Shown here: positions 9,256-20,823 of the stretch, in pieces
Position numbering within the stretch: position 1 is the first letter of the stretch
How the letters are laid out: each line of letters starts with the position of its first letter
Origin: Stenotrophomonas maltophilia
GTDB taxonomy: Bacteria > Pseudomonadota > Gammaproteobacteria > Xanthomonadales > Xanthomonadaceae
Length of the DNA: 64,000 nucleotides
NCBI RefSeq assembly: GCF_006974125.1
Contig: NZ_CP037858.1
Location: 4,030,001 to 4,094,000 of the forward strand
Direction: 5' to 3'
Made by a program: the position numbers and the translations under genes
Notes under the pieces: generated by a model
Database searches by the model: none
What the model was told of the DNA's origin: nothing
What the model saw: only the letters and a program-made list of their open reading frames with translations

Positions 9256-10408
9256 GGGCAGGGTCCTCCATTGCGGGTAGCAGCAGGCTGACCGTGGTGC
9301 CGACACCGGGCGTGGTGGACACGTCGACGAAGCCGCCGCTCTGGGTAGTGAATCCGAACACCTGGCTCAGGCCCAGGCCGCTGCCTTTGCCGATGTCCTT
9401 GGTGGTGAAGAAGGGCTCGGTGGCCCGCTCGGCGATGTCGGCCGCCATTCCGTGGCCCTCATCGCAGACGCTGAGCGTGACATAGCCACGTTGCAGGGTG
9501 GAGTCCGCATCCGGGTCGAGGCGATGCTCCAATGCGGTGCCGATCAGGATGCGCCCACCTTCGAGGGTAGCGTCAGCAGCATTAGCGACCAGGTTGGCCA
9601 GTGCGGTCTGCAACTGCATCGCATCAGTGTTCACCCGGGGCAGGCCGGGTGTGAGCCGTACCTCCAGCAGCACCGCAGGTGGGCAGGCACGCTGCAGGTC
9701 CGGCAGCCCTTGCCGTACCAGCGCATTGATGTCCAGCGGCTCGCGGATCAGGGTCTGCCCGGTGCTGAAGGCCAGCAGCTGGCGGGTGAGCAGTGCGCCG
9801 CGGTCGGTGGCCGCCTGCGCAGCATCCAGCAGCTCGGCGGCGCGCGCATCGTCACCGTTCACGCGCAGCGAAAGCAGGTCCAGGGCATTGCCGATGGTGG
9901 TCAGCAGGTTGTTGAACTCGTGGGAAAGGCCGCGGCTGAGACGGCCGACGGTCTCGAACTGCTGGGTATTGCGCAGCGCACGCTGGGCATCACGCAGCAG
10001 TCGCTGTGCCTGCCACTGCTCGGTGATGTCGCGGGTGATCTTGACGAAGCCGAGCAGCTCGCCTGCCTCGACGACCGGCTCGATGACCACGCTGGCACGG
10101 AACGAGGAGCCATCGCGGCGTACCCGCCAGCCCTCACTGGCAACGTGGCCATGCTGCGCCGCCAGGCGGAGCAGGCGCTGTGGTTCACCGGCGTCGCGGT
10201 CGTTGGCCAGGTAGAAGCGGCTGAAGTGCGTTCCTACCACTTCATCGGCTGAATAGCCCTTGATGCGTTCGGCACCCGGGTTCCAGCTGCAGACCACGCC
10301 TTCCGGATCAAGCAGGTACAGCGCATGGTCGCGCACGCTGTCGATCAGCAGTCGCAGTTGTCGGGAAGGGTCCGTCAGCACGGACGTCGTAGAAGCGGCT
10401 GCGTCCAC
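9245..10408 (-). CDS. PAS-domain sensor histidine kinase (387 aa)
   Basis: This is a soluble kinase with no membrane segment. Residues ~15-130 form a PAS domain with its PAC motif (FVKITRDITE). A HisKA-type segment follows with the phospho-acceptor His163 in GLSHEFNNLL, and then an HATPase domain with an N-box (LVANAADATLEGG), CDEGHGM and GKGSGLGLSQV. The EFNN variant around the histidine is common in PAS kinases that have separate receiver partners. The response regulator gene downstream overlaps it. The signal is unknown; PAS ligands cannot be read from sequence. The ATG at 10408 gives a protein that begins just ahead of the PAS domain. Confidence 0.88.
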   Translation of the reverse strand: MDAAASTTSVLTDPSRQLRLLIDSVRDHALYLLDPEGVVCSWNPGAERIKGYSADEVVGTHFSRFYLANDRDAGEPQRLLRLAAQHGHVASEGWRVRRDGSSFRASVVIEPVVEAGELLGFVKITRDITEQWQAQRLLRDAQRALRNTQQFETVGRLSRGLSHEFNNLLTTIGNALDLLSLRVNGDDARAAELLDAAQAATDRGALLTRQLLAFSTGQTLIREPLDINALVRQGLPDLQRACPPAVLLEVRLTPGLPRVNTDAMQLQTALANLVANAADATLEGGRILIGTALEHRLDPDADSTLQRGYVTLSVCDEGHGMAADIAERATEPFFTTKDIGKGSGLGLSQVFGFTTQSGGFVDVSTTPGVGTTVSLLLPAMEDPAHDR

Positions 10409-10559
10409 GTGGAAATGAGCATTACCCCTGGGAGGGACGTGAAGCTAGGCAGTGCAGTGTGAAGAGTGTGTGGAGGCGTGACACGTGCCATTTGTCCTGT
10501 GCGGCTGAATACGACACGGAGTACCATCACCGACCCTTTGTCTTCTGGAACCGACCTGC

Positions 10560-13666
<3,107 letters not shown>

Positions 13667-13670
<4 letters not shown>

Positions 13671-14491
13671 ACGAACAGGCCCTGTTCGACCTGGAGCTGA
13701 AGGTCCTGCTCGAGGCGCTTTACCAGCGCTACCACTATGATTTCCGCAGCTACGCGGTATCGTCGCTGCGCCGGCGCATGCGCCAGGCCATGCAGCGTTA
13801 CGAATGTGAGCGCCTGTCTGACCTGCAGCACCGTCTGCTGCACGAGCCGGAACTGTTTGCCCAGGCCATGCAGTTCTTTACCGTGCAGGTCTCGGAAATG
13901 TTCCGTGACCCGGCCTATTTCCGTGAGCTGCGCGAGCAGGTGGTACCGGTACTGCGCACCTATCCCTCGGTGAAGCTGTGGGTCGCCGGCTGCAGCACCG
14001 GTGAAGAAGTGTGGTCGCTGGCGATCCTGCTGCACGAGGAAGGCCTGCTCGAGCGCAGCATCGTCTACGCCACCGACATCAACCCGTCGGCGTTGGCCAC
14101 GGCCGAGGCTGGCGCCTATGGCATCGACCGGATGGCCCAGTTCAGCCGCAACTACCTGGCCGCCGGTGGCACCGCGTCGTTGTCCGACTACTACGCCACC
14201 GCCTATGACGGCGCGGTGTTCGATCGCCAGCTGCGCCGCAACGTGGTGTTCGCCGATCACAGCCTGGCCACCGATACCGTGTTCTCCGAAGTGCACCTGG
14301 TGTCGTGCCGCAACGTGCTGATCTATTTCAACCGCGACCTGCAGGACCGCACCGTCGGCCTGTTCCGCGAAGCGCTGGTGCACCGTGGCTTTCTCGGCCT
14401 CGGCAGCAAGGAGTCGCTGCAGTTCGGGTGTCACCATGATGCCTTCGAGGTCTGTTCGCGCGAGCACCGCCTGTACCGGAAGGTGGCCTGA
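13667..14491 (+). CDS. CheR-type SAM-dependent protein methyltransferase (274 aa)
   Basis: The N-terminal helical domain precedes a Rossmann methyltransferase core with the SAM motif VAGCSTGEEVWSLAI (~105-120) and the CheR signature LVSCRNVLIYF (~213-223). The loop VSEMFRDPAYF replaces the usual TxFFRDP. I place the start at 13667 because this ATG overlaps the previous stop (ATGA); a further-upstream start would run into the kinase. The classical substrate is glutamate side chains of chemoreceptors, but no receptor gene is nearby, so the methyl acceptor may be elsewhere or may be the hybrid kinase itself (inference). Confidence 0.9.
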
Positions 14492-15066
14492 TGGTGGTGC
14501 CGGCGCGTCCCGCGCTGCTGGTGATCGGTGCGTCGGCGGGTGGGGTCGCGGCGCTGCAGGCCGTGCTGGGTGCGTTGCCAGCGGGGCTGTCGGCGCCGGT
14601 GCTCGCCGTGCTGCACCTGCCGCGTGACCGCACCAGCCGCATCGCCGAGGTGCTGGCGCCGTACTGCGCGTTGCCGGTGCGCGAGGCCGAGGACAAGCAG
14701 CCACTGCAGCCCGGCACGGTGACGTTCGCGCCACCGGACTACCACCTGCTGGTGGAAGACACCGGGTCGCTGGCGTTGTCTGTGGATGCGCCGGTTCTGT
14801 TCTCGCGGCCGGCCATCGACCCGTTGTTTGAATCCGCCGCCGCGGTGTTCGGTCGGCAGGTGCTTGCCCTGCTGCTGACCGGTGCCAGCAGCGATGGCAG
14901 CGAAGGTGTCGCCGCGGTGCGTGCTGCCGGTGGCCGCGCCTGGCTGCAATGTCCCGAGGAAGCCGAAGCGTCAATGATGCCGGCTTCTGCCCTGCAGTAC
15001 GCCGGAGCCGATGCCGTGCTGCCTCTTGAAATGATGTGTCGCCGCCTGAAGGAGTTGTTTGCATGA
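14491..15066 (+). CDS. CheB-type methylesterase catalytic domain without receiver (191 aa)
   Basis: Only the esterase domain is present. The expected catalytic triad is visible: Ser15 in IGASAGGV, His42 in AVLHLPRD and Asp135 in TGASSDGSEGV. The ATG shares one base with the CheR stop codon (TGATG). The phosphorylatable receiver that normally gates CheB is missing, so the activity would have to be constitutive or controlled through a partner such as the receivers of the neighbouring kinases. The usual TGMGxDG motif reads TGASSDG here. Substrate as for the CheR partner, unknown. Confidence 0.9.
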   Translation: MVVPARPALLVIGASAGGVAALQAVLGALPAGLSAPVLAVLHLPRDRTSRIAEVLAPYCALPVREAEDKQPLQPGTVTFAPPDYHLLVEDTGSLALSVDAPVLFSRPAIDPLFESAAAVFGRQVLALLLTGASSDGSEGVAAVRAAGGRAWLQCPEEAEASMMPASALQYAGADAVLPLEMMCRRLKELFA

Positions 15067-16196
15067 ACCTGCTGCCACCGGACCCTGCGAACTCGCAGAC
15101 CCCGGTCAACCTGCTGATCGTCGACGACGTGCCGCAGAACCTGGTAGCCATGCAGGCATTGCTGCAGCGCGAAGGGGTCAACCTGCTGCTGGCTGCCTCG
15201 GGTGCGCAGGCACTGGAGCTGCTGCTGGAGCACGAAGTGGCGCTGGCCCTGCTCGACGTGCACATGCCGGAGATCGATGGCTTCACTCTGGCCGAGTTGA
15301 TGCGCGGTTCGCATCGCAGCCGCGACGTGCCGATCATCTTCCTGACCGCCTCGCCTGACGATCCGCTGCGCGTCTTCAAGGGCTACGAGAGCGGCGCGGT
15401 GGATTTCCTGCACAAGCCGGTGGCGCCACAGGTGATCCTGAGCAAGGTCAATGTCTTCATCGAGCTGTACCAGCAGCGGCAGTTGCTGAAGGCGCGCAAC
15501 GAGGCACTGGAGCGCGCGCTGAAGCTCAACGAGACGATGGCGGCGGTGCTGACCCACGATCTGCGCACGCCGCTGTCGGCGATCCTGCTGTGCACCGACA
15601 AGCTGGCGCTGGAGCTTCCGGAAGGCAACGCAGGCGCGCAGCAGACCCTTCAGTACCTGGAAGCCAGCACCCTGCGGATGGCGCGGATGGTCGAGCAGCT
15701 GCTGGATTTCTCGCGGATCCGCAGCGGTGGCCTGAGGCTGGAGGCAGGTGCCTGCGATCTGGCCGACGTGACCCGCGCGGTAGTAGCCGAAGCGGGCAGC
15801 GCGCATGGGATGGACCGGATCCGCCTGGACACGCAGGGAGACACGCGGCTGCAGGGCGATCTGGATCGCCTTGGCCAGGTCGCCGCCAACCTGGTCGGCA
15901 ACGCGCTGACCCATGGCAGCGAGGCGAGGGTGGAGGTGGATGGGCGCGACCCGCGCAGCGTGCTGCTGCGGGTCAGCAACGCCGGCCGGATCGATGACGC
16001 ACTGCTGCCGCGACTGTTCGAACCCTTCAAGGCCAGCTTCCACCAGAGCAAGGGCCTGGGCCTTGGCCTGTACATCGTCGATCAGTTCGTCCGCGCGCAC
16101 GGCGGTCGCATCGCGGCCCGCAACGAAGCGGGCCAGGTGGTGTTCGAGGCAGTGTTGCCACGGCGCTGGGACGCAGCGGTCATGGCGGCAACCTGA
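15063..16196 (+). CDS. Receiver-histidine kinase fusion (377 aa)
   Basis: A receiver domain comes first (LIVDDVPQN; phospho-Asp in LLDVHMPEIDG; Lys in FLHKPVAP), followed directly by a HisKA domain (LTHDLRTPLSAIL) and an HATPase domain (NLVGNALTHG; KGLGLGLYIV). This inverted receiver-kinase order suggests a kinase controlled by incoming phosphate, probably from the hybrid kinase three genes upstream. The start at 15063 is set by an ATGA overlap with the CheB-like stop. It has no membrane segment and ends the four-gene operon. Confidence 0.9.
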   Translation: MNLLPPDPANSQTPVNLLIVDDVPQNLVAMQALLQREGVNLLLAASGAQALELLLEHEVALALLDVHMPEIDGFTLAELMRGSHRSRDVPIIFLTASPDDPLRVFKGYESGAVDFLHKPVAPQVILSKVNVFIELYQQRQLLKARNEALERALKLNETMAAVLTHDLRTPLSAILLCTDKLALELPEGNAGAQQTLQYLEASTLRMARMVEQLLDFSRIRSGGLRLEAGACDLADVTRAVVAEAGSAHGMDRIRLDTQGDTRLQGDLDRLGQVAANLVGNALTHGSEARVEVDGRDPRSVLLRVSNAGRIDDALLPRLFEPFKASFHQSKGLGLGLYIVDQFVRAHGGRIAARNEAGQVVFEAVLPRRWDAAVMAAT

Positions 16197-16279
16197 ACTC
16201 TTCAGCCAATGTCCCGGCGAACTGAGACGGGCTCTTCAGCAACTGCTACCGTGGGTGCACATCCTGTCAAGGAAGCACC

Positions 16280-16708
16280 ATGCCATTGCGTGCCATCGCC
16301 TACGTCAGCCGGGCGCTGCCGGACCTTTCCGCCGAGCGCCTGCATCGGCTGGTCGAGGACGCGGCACGTTTCAACAAGCTGGCAGGGGTGACCGGCGTGC
16401 TGCTGCATGACGACGAGCGTTTCCTGCAGTACATCGAGGGCCCACCGGACGGCATCGATTCGGTCTACGAGCGCATCCTGCAGGCAGGAAGCCACATCGA
16501 CATCATCGAACTGGGACGCGGCCGCCTGGGCCAGCGCCAGTTTCCCTATTGGGCGATGCGTTCGCTGCCGGTCGACGCGGCGATGCTGCGCCAGCTTTCT
16601 TCCAGTGACTGGTCCGGGTTCACCCGGACCCTGCAGGGCGACCGCTCGGCACCGACGCCGGTGGACCTGCTCGATCAGGTGGTGCAGCCGGCGCTGCACG
16701 CTGGCTGA
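16280..16708 (+). CDS. BLUF-domain blue-light photoreceptor (142 aa)
   Basis: Residues 1-95 match a BLUF (FAD-binding blue-light) domain: the flavin-contacting trio Tyr8 (AIAYVS), Asn32 (FNKLAGVTG) and Gln50 (FLQYIEGP) is present, and the Trp/Met strand appears as FPYWAMRS. The C-terminal ~45 residues form the usual short cap, with no enzymatic output domain. AAGGAAG lies just upstream of the ATG. It follows the signalling operon after 83 bp, so it may be independently transcribed. Short BLUF proteins act through protein-protein contacts; the adjacent kinases are candidate partners (inference). Confidence 0.92.
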   Translation: MPLRAIAYVSRALPDLSAERLHRLVEDAARFNKLAGVTGVLLHDDERFLQYIEGPPDGIDSVYERILQAGSHIDIIELGRGRLGQRQFPYWAMRSLPVDAAMLRQLSSSDWSGFTRTLQGDRSAPTPVDLLDQVVQPALHAG

Positions 16709-16723
16709 AGGTCTGCGCCGGAT

Positions 16724-17044
16724 TCAGCGCGAAGTACCACCGCAGTAGGCTGCATGCAGCGCCTGCAGCACGCCCAGCGCCGGCCCTTCAACGACCCGGT
16801 AGTGGATCGCCTGTGCTGCGCGCCGGGTCGCCACGATATCCAGTCCGCGCAGTACTGCCAGGTGCTGTGACAACGCCGATGCGCTCAGGCCGGTCAGTGC
16901 CTGCAGTTCCGGGACCGGTGCCTCACCTTCGACCAGGCGGCACAGCACCCGCAGCCGGGCCGGGTGGGCCAGGCTTTTGAGCAGCGTGGCGGCCTGCGAA
17001 GCGTGTTCGGCCATCGCGGCGCTGTCGAGCTGGGTCCGGGCCAT
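16724..17044 (-). CDS. ArsR-family repressor, BigR/SqrR-like persulfide sensor (106 aa)
   Basis: A winged-helix ArsR fold is evident (LKSLAHPARLRVLCRL, then the recognition helix SASALSQHLAVLR). It has exactly two cysteines, Cys35 and Cys101, 66 residues apart. This is the spacing of the reactive pair in SqrR (C41/C107) and BigR (C42/C108), which form a polysulfide link and release DNA. The metal-site ELCVCDL motif of ArsR/SmtB proteins is absent. It is divergent from YeeE/YedE genes, as BigR-type repressors often are, and palindromic sites lie directly in front of its start. Control of sulfide/thiosulfate handling is likely. Confidence 0.87.
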   Translation of the reverse strand: MARTQLDSAAMAEHASQAATLLKSLAHPARLRVLCRLVEGEAPVPELQALTGLSASALSQHLAVLRGLDIVATRRAAQAIHYRVVEGPALGVLQALHAAYCGGTSR

Positions 17045-17058
17045 GGTTGACCAGTTTG

Positions 17059-17090
17059 TTTAGGATGATCTAATTTAGAGTAATCTAAAT
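17059..17090. promoter_or_regulatory. Operator region between the ArsR repressor and YeeE/YedE genes
   Basis: A perfect palindrome ATTTAGA-GTAA-TCTAAAT spans 17073-17090. Directly adjacent is an imperfect second site, TTAG-N6-CTAA, at 17060-17073. This AT-rich stretch contrasts with the G+C-rich surroundings, lies 15-46 bp from the repressor start and about 40 bp from the YeeE start, and so could control both directions. Binding by the neighbouring ArsR protein is inference. Confidence 0.7.
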
Positions 17091-17130
17091 AAATGGGCAA
17101 TCCCATGTACGGCAGCGAAGAGAGCGGGGC

Positions 17131-17568
17131 ATGAACGTGCCATGGAGTGCGGTGGCCGGTGGTGCGTTGATCGGCGCTGCTGCGGTGCTGTTGCTCGCCA
17201 CCCTCGGGCGCGTGGCAGGCATCAGCGGTATCGCCGCGGGCAGCCTGCGCGCAGCCAAGGGCGAGCGTGGCTGGCGCTGGGCCTTCCTGGCCGGCCTGCT
17301 CGCATCGGCGGGGTTGGTGTTGTGGTGGCAATCGGTGCCCGGGGCGTCGCCACGCGCGCTGCTGCGTGACGTGTTGCCGGCGTGGCAGCTGATCGGTGCC
17401 GGCCTGCTGGTCGGCTTCGGTACGCGGCTGGGCAATGGCTGTACCAGCGGTCACGGCGTCTGCGGCATGGCCCGCGGTTCGAAGCGATCGCTGGCGGCCG
17501 TGCTGGTGTTCATGGCATGCGCGATGCTGACCACCTACCTGGTCCGTCATGGCGGAGGCCTGGCATGA
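17131..17568 (+). CDS. YeeE/YedE-family sulfur transport protein, first half (145 aa)
   Basis: A small integral membrane protein with about four hydrophobic helices. The family signature GNGCTSGHGVCG (~104-115) carries the conserved cysteines implicated in thiosulfate passage in TsuA/YeeE. The next gene overlaps it by 4 bp and encodes the complementary half, so the two probably assemble as one transporter. Its divergence from a BigR-like repressor supports a role in moving thiosulfate or another reduced sulfur species. The exact substrate is not readable from sequence. Confidence 0.88.
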   Translation: MNVPWSAVAGGALIGAAAVLLLATLGRVAGISGIAAGSLRAAKGERGWRWAFLAGLLASAGLVLWWQSVPGASPRALLRDVLPAWQLIGAGLLVGFGTRLGNGCTSGHGVCGMARGSKRSLAAVLVFMACAMLTTYLVRHGGGLA

Positions 17569-17978
17569 GCCGCGTAGTCTGGGCCGCCGGCGCGGCGGGC
17601 GCATTGTTTGGCATGGGGTTGGCGCTTTCGGGAATGACCGACGCGCGCCGTGTCCTCGGCTTCCTCGACATCACCGGTGACTTCGATCCCACGCTGATGT
17701 GGGTGCTGGGCTCGGCGCTGCTGGTCAGTGCGTTCGGGCAGCGATGGGTGTTGCGGCGCGTGCAGCCGTGGTTTTCGCTCCACTTCCAGCTTCCTGCTGC
17801 CCGCAGTGTCGATGCTCGTCTGCTGCTGGGTGCCGCGCTGTTCGGCATCGGCTGGGGCTGGGCGGGCTATTGCCCGGGCCCGGCCATCGCCGGGCTGGCA
17901 GTAGCGTCGCGCGAGGCCCTGTGGTTCGTGCCGGCGATGCTTGCAGGATTCTGGCTGCACGACCGCTTCGTCCGTTGA
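17565..17978 (+). CDS. DUF6691/YeeE-like membrane protein, second half (137 aa)
   Basis: The start at 17565 is fixed by the ATGA overlap with the upstream stop. About four hydrophobic segments are visible, with a conserved GWAGYCPGPAI motif (~100-111) whose cysteine parallels the GNGC motif of the first half. The pair resembles a split version of a single YeeE/YedE protein. Probably an inner-membrane sulfur-compound transporter controlled by the divergent ArsR repressor. Confidence 0.85.
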   Translation: MSRVVWAAGAAGALFGMGLALSGMTDARRVLGFLDITGDFDPTLMWVLGSALLVSAFGQRWVLRRVQPWFSLHFQLPAARSVDARLLLGAALFGIGWGWAGYCPGPAIAGLAVASREALWFVPAMLAGFWLHDRFVR

Positions 17979-18046
17979 GGCTTCACCCCTGTGTCACCCG
18001 GCTTGGGGTCCTATCCCTGGATCACGGGGAAAAGGAGTGCAACGAC

Positions 18047-19099
18047 ATGGCACGGATGAAGTGGATGGGAAGGGGCATGCTGGCGGTCGCGCTGGCCGCA
18101 TCCGTGGCACCGGCACTGGCCTGCACCCGCGCGGTGTACCTGGGCGACAACGGTGATGTGATCACCGCGCGCTCGATGGACTGGAAGGTCGATGTGGCGA
18201 CCAACCTCTACGTGCTGCCGCGCGGCATCGCGCGCACCGGCCAGGCCGGGCCGAAGTCGCTGGCCTGGACGGCACGCTACGGTTCGGTGGTGGCCACCGG
18301 CTACGACGTATCGACCACCGATGGCATGAACGAGAAGGGCCTGGTGGCCAACCTGCTGTGGCTGGTCGAATCAGAGTATCCACAGCAGCGTGGCACCAGA
18401 CCGGGCCTGGCGATTTCGCTGTGGGCACAGTACGTGCTGGACAACTTCGCTACGGTGGAGGAGGCAGTGGCAGCGCTGAAGCGGGAGCCGTACTCCATCG
18501 TCACCGACAAGGTGCCCGGCGAGGATCGGCAGGCAACACTGCATCTGTCGTTGTCCGATGCCAGCGGCGACAGCGCCATCGTCGAGTACATCGGCGGTCG
18601 CCAGGTGATCCACCATGACCGGCGCTACCAGGTAATGACCAACTCGCCTATCTTCGAGCAGCAGCTGGCGCTCAACAGCTACTGGCAGCAGATCGGCGGC
18701 ACGGTGATGCTGCCCGGCACCAACCGATCTGCGGACCGTTTCGCGCGCGCCTCGTTCTACATCAACGCCATTCCCAAGGCGGAAGACCCGGTGGTGGCGC
18801 TGGCCAGTGTGTTCAGCGTGATCCGCAACACTTCGGTGCCGTATGGCATCACCACGCCGGGCGAACCGAACATTTCATCCACGCGCTGGCGCACCGTGGC
18901 TGACCACAAGCGGCGCCTGTACTTCTTCGAATCGGCGCTGACCCCGAACACGTTCTGGGTCGACCTGAACAAGGTTGATTTCGCCGGCAAGGTGCTCAAG
19001 CTCGACCTCGGCAAGGACCAGCGCAATACCTTCGCCGGCGATGCGCTGAGCCAGTTTGTGCCCAGCGCGCCGTTCACCTTCCTCGGCGTCGACGGTTAG
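18047..19099 (+). CDS. Periplasmic choloylglycine hydrolase/penicillin V acylase-family enzyme (350 aa)
   Basis: A signal peptide ends at ...APALA-Cys26, and Cys26 is the catalytic N-terminal nucleophile, since the mature protein starts CTRAVYLGDNGDV, followed by TARSMDW with the conserved Arg and Asp. This is the Ntn-hydrolase CGH family in its Gram-negative branch, where members cleave penicillin V and in several cases acyl-homoserine lactones. The start at 18047 has a good SD (AAAGGAG, about 10 nt upstream). Signal cleavage would generate the active enzyme directly. Which amide it cleaves in the cell cannot be told from sequence. Its stop overlaps the convergent gene by 4 bp. Confidence 0.88.
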   Translation: MARMKWMGRGMLAVALAASVAPALACTRAVYLGDNGDVITARSMDWKVDVATNLYVLPRGIARTGQAGPKSLAWTARYGSVVATGYDVSTTDGMNEKGLVANLLWLVESEYPQQRGTRPGLAISLWAQYVLDNFATVEEAVAALKREPYSIVTDKVPGEDRQATLHLSLSDASGDSAIVEYIGGRQVIHHDRRYQVMTNSPIFEQQLALNSYWQQIGGTVMLPGTNRSADRFARASFYINAIPKAEDPVVALASVFSVIRNTSVPYGITTPGEPNISSTRWRTVADHKRRLYFFESALTPNTFWVDLNKVDFAGKVLKLDLGKDQRNTFAGDALSQFVPSAPFTFLGVDG

Positions 19100-19884
19100 T
19101 TCGACGCTTGGCTGGAGGCCGGGTAGACGGCCTGGATCGTGCAGCTGCCGCGGGTGTACTGCGGCAGCGGCGCTATTCCGTCATGGCGCAGGTCGCCTGC
19201 TTCGAACCCGGCGGTCGTGATCCGGTCGCCGGGATTGCCGCAGATCAGGCCATTCTGCAGGCCGGAGTGGAAGCTGAGCTGTGGCGCACGATCGAGCTGG
19301 CGACAATGGCTGCCGAGTTCCACGCGATAGTAACGATGGCCGCCATTGCGGTGCGGATTGGTCTCCACCAGCATGCCCTGCGGGTCGGACGACCAGGCGC
19401 GCACGTTGCGGGTCGCGAAGCAGTACGAGGGCGAGCCGCCGAAGCTGCGGCGCACCTCCCTGCGTTCACGGATGGTCATGGCGGGGAGGGTGGCCGTGCG
19501 CAGGCGGTCGCTGTCGCGGGCGACGCTGGCGTAGTCACGATCCTGCAGCGGGGTGACCGCGCTGATGGCGCATCGGCGGCCGTCGACCACGACGCGTTCG
19601 CTGGGGCGGCCGCAGGCCCAGCCGGAGGGGGCTTCCAGTTTCAGCGAGGTGGCACCGCGGACGCCGGGACAATCTTCGTTGAAGTCGATCCGATAGGCCT
19701 GGCCGGAGGCGGCACGCAGTGCGATCGAGCGTAGTGATGCCTGCTCCACTTCCTGTACGCCGACAGCGTCCATGCAGTGCGGAGCCGGGGGCGTTCGCTC
19801 CTGTGCGAAGGCCGAAGCGGCGAGCATCAGGCTGAGGCTGGTGGCGAACACCAGGGAGACCTGCTGATGGGTCATGTCCTGCAC
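19096..19884 (-). CDS. Secreted cysteine-containing protein with duplicated domain (262 aa), function unknown
   Basis: A signal peptide is clear (hydrophobic core followed by ASAFAQ, about residue 27). The mature part contains two related units: one with YRIDFNEDCPG then WACG...RCAISAVTP, the other with YRVELGSHCRQ then LICG...SCTIQAVYP. The shared pattern (YR-[IV]-[DE], Cys, Cys-Gly, C-x-I-x-A-V) points to an internal duplication. It resembles the small secreted DUF6491-type proteins common in Stenotrophomonas, but I hold that loosely. It is convergent with the acylase gene. I do not assign a function. Confidence 0.7.
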   Translation of the reverse strand: MQDMTHQQVSLVFATSLSLMLAASAFAQERTPPAPHCMDAVGVQEVEQASLRSIALRAASGQAYRIDFNEDCPGVRGATSLKLEAPSGWACGRPSERVVVDGRRCAISAVTPLQDRDYASVARDSDRLRTATLPAMTIRERREVRRSFGGSPSYCFATRNVRAWSSDPQGMLVETNPHRNGGHRYYRVELGSHCRQLDRAPQLSFHSGLQNGLICGNPGDRITTAGFEAGDLRHDGIAPLPQYTRGSCTIQAVYPASSQASN

Positions 19885-19956
19885 TCCCTGCGTTGGATGA
19901 CGGATCGACTATAGCAGCGGTTTGCACGGCCGTTGTTACACGCGCACACTGCCCGG

Positions 19957-20652
19957 ATGGGCGCGATCTTCCATCTGCGGCACTACGGACAGGCCACTGG
20001 CCTGGACCGCCATGACTACGCGCAGTGGGTGCTGCCGCTGCAGGGTGAGCTGCAGTTCGAGATGGAAGGGCGCGGCGGTCGGCTGGACCTGCTGCAGGGG
20101 GCGTTCGTTGCCGCCGGCGAAGCGCATGACCAGATGGCTGATGGTCCCAATGGTTTCGTGATCGTTGACTGTCCTCCGGGCGTACTCGATGACGGCACGC
20201 AGGAGCATCTGTGCCGCCAACGCTGGCTTTACCTGCCATTGGCGCTGCGCCAGCGTCTTGCCAGTGTGCAGGCAGGGCAGCCGATGCCGGCGCTGCTGCC
20301 GCAGTTGCTGCAGGTATTTGCACCTGCTGGCAGTGGCGCGCGCATGCAGGGCCTGTGTGCGGCGGTCCAGGCCGACCCCGGGCAGGCGTGGCCGGTGGCG
20401 CGCATGGCTGCGTTCGTCGGGGTCAGCGAGAGCCGGTTGCACGCGCTGTTCCAGCAGGAGTTCGGGCTCAGCCCGCAGGCCTGGCTCAGTGCGTGCCGCC
20501 TGCGCTGGGCCAAGCATCAGCTGCGTGCCAGCACCGCGCCGATCAGCGAAATCGCACTGTGTGCAGGCTACTCCGAGCAGAGCGCATTGACCCGCGCGCT
20601 GCGTCGCGAGTGTGGCCAGACCCCGGCAGCCTGGCGCAGGGGCGCCCTCTGA
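19957..20652 (+). CDS. AraC-family transcriptional regulator (231 aa)
   Basis: A cupin-like N-terminal sensing half (HxxxQWVLPLQGELQFEMEG, then GAFVAAGEAHDQ) precedes a C-terminal pair of helix-turn-helix motifs: VARMAAFVGVSESRLHALFQ and ISEIALCAGYSEQSALTRAL, ending GQTPAAWRRG. I favour the ATG at 19957 (MGAIFHLRHYG); a TTG at 19933 is a possible longer start. It is divergent from the secreted protein gene and separated from the downstream exporter gene by a REP pair, so its target is not obvious. The effector is unknown. Confidence 0.82.
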   Translation: MGAIFHLRHYGQATGLDRHDYAQWVLPLQGELQFEMEGRGGRLDLLQGAFVAAGEAHDQMADGPNGFVIVDCPPGVLDDGTQEHLCRQRWLYLPLALRQRLASVQAGQPMPALLPQLLQVFAPAGSGARMQGLCAAVQADPGQAWPVARMAAFVGVSESRLHALFQQEFGLSPQAWLSACRLRWAKHQLRASTAPISEIALCAGYSEQSALTRALRRECGQTPAAWRRGAL

Positions 20653-20654
20653 AC

Positions 20655-20731
20655 TGTAGAGCCGGGCCCACGCTCGGCTGCCCTTATCTGCACAGCGGCC
20701 AATCGCAGCCGAGCATTGGCTCGGCTCTACA
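20655..20731. repeat. Inverted pair of GTAG-type REP elements
   Basis: The left REP (20655-20680, TGTAGAGCCGGGC...) and the right REP (20706-20731, reverse complement TGTAGAGCCGAGC...) face each other across a 25-bp spacer. Each folds alone, and the pair can form a long hairpin. A near-identical pair occurs at 42336-42407. Confidence 0.85.
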
Positions 20732-20823
20732 GAACAGAGATGACAAGGCAGTAGCCTCGGTCAAGAACGACCCACCGGTCACCGCGTACACTGCGCGGCC
20801 TCTTCTCCCCCCGAAGATCCCGA

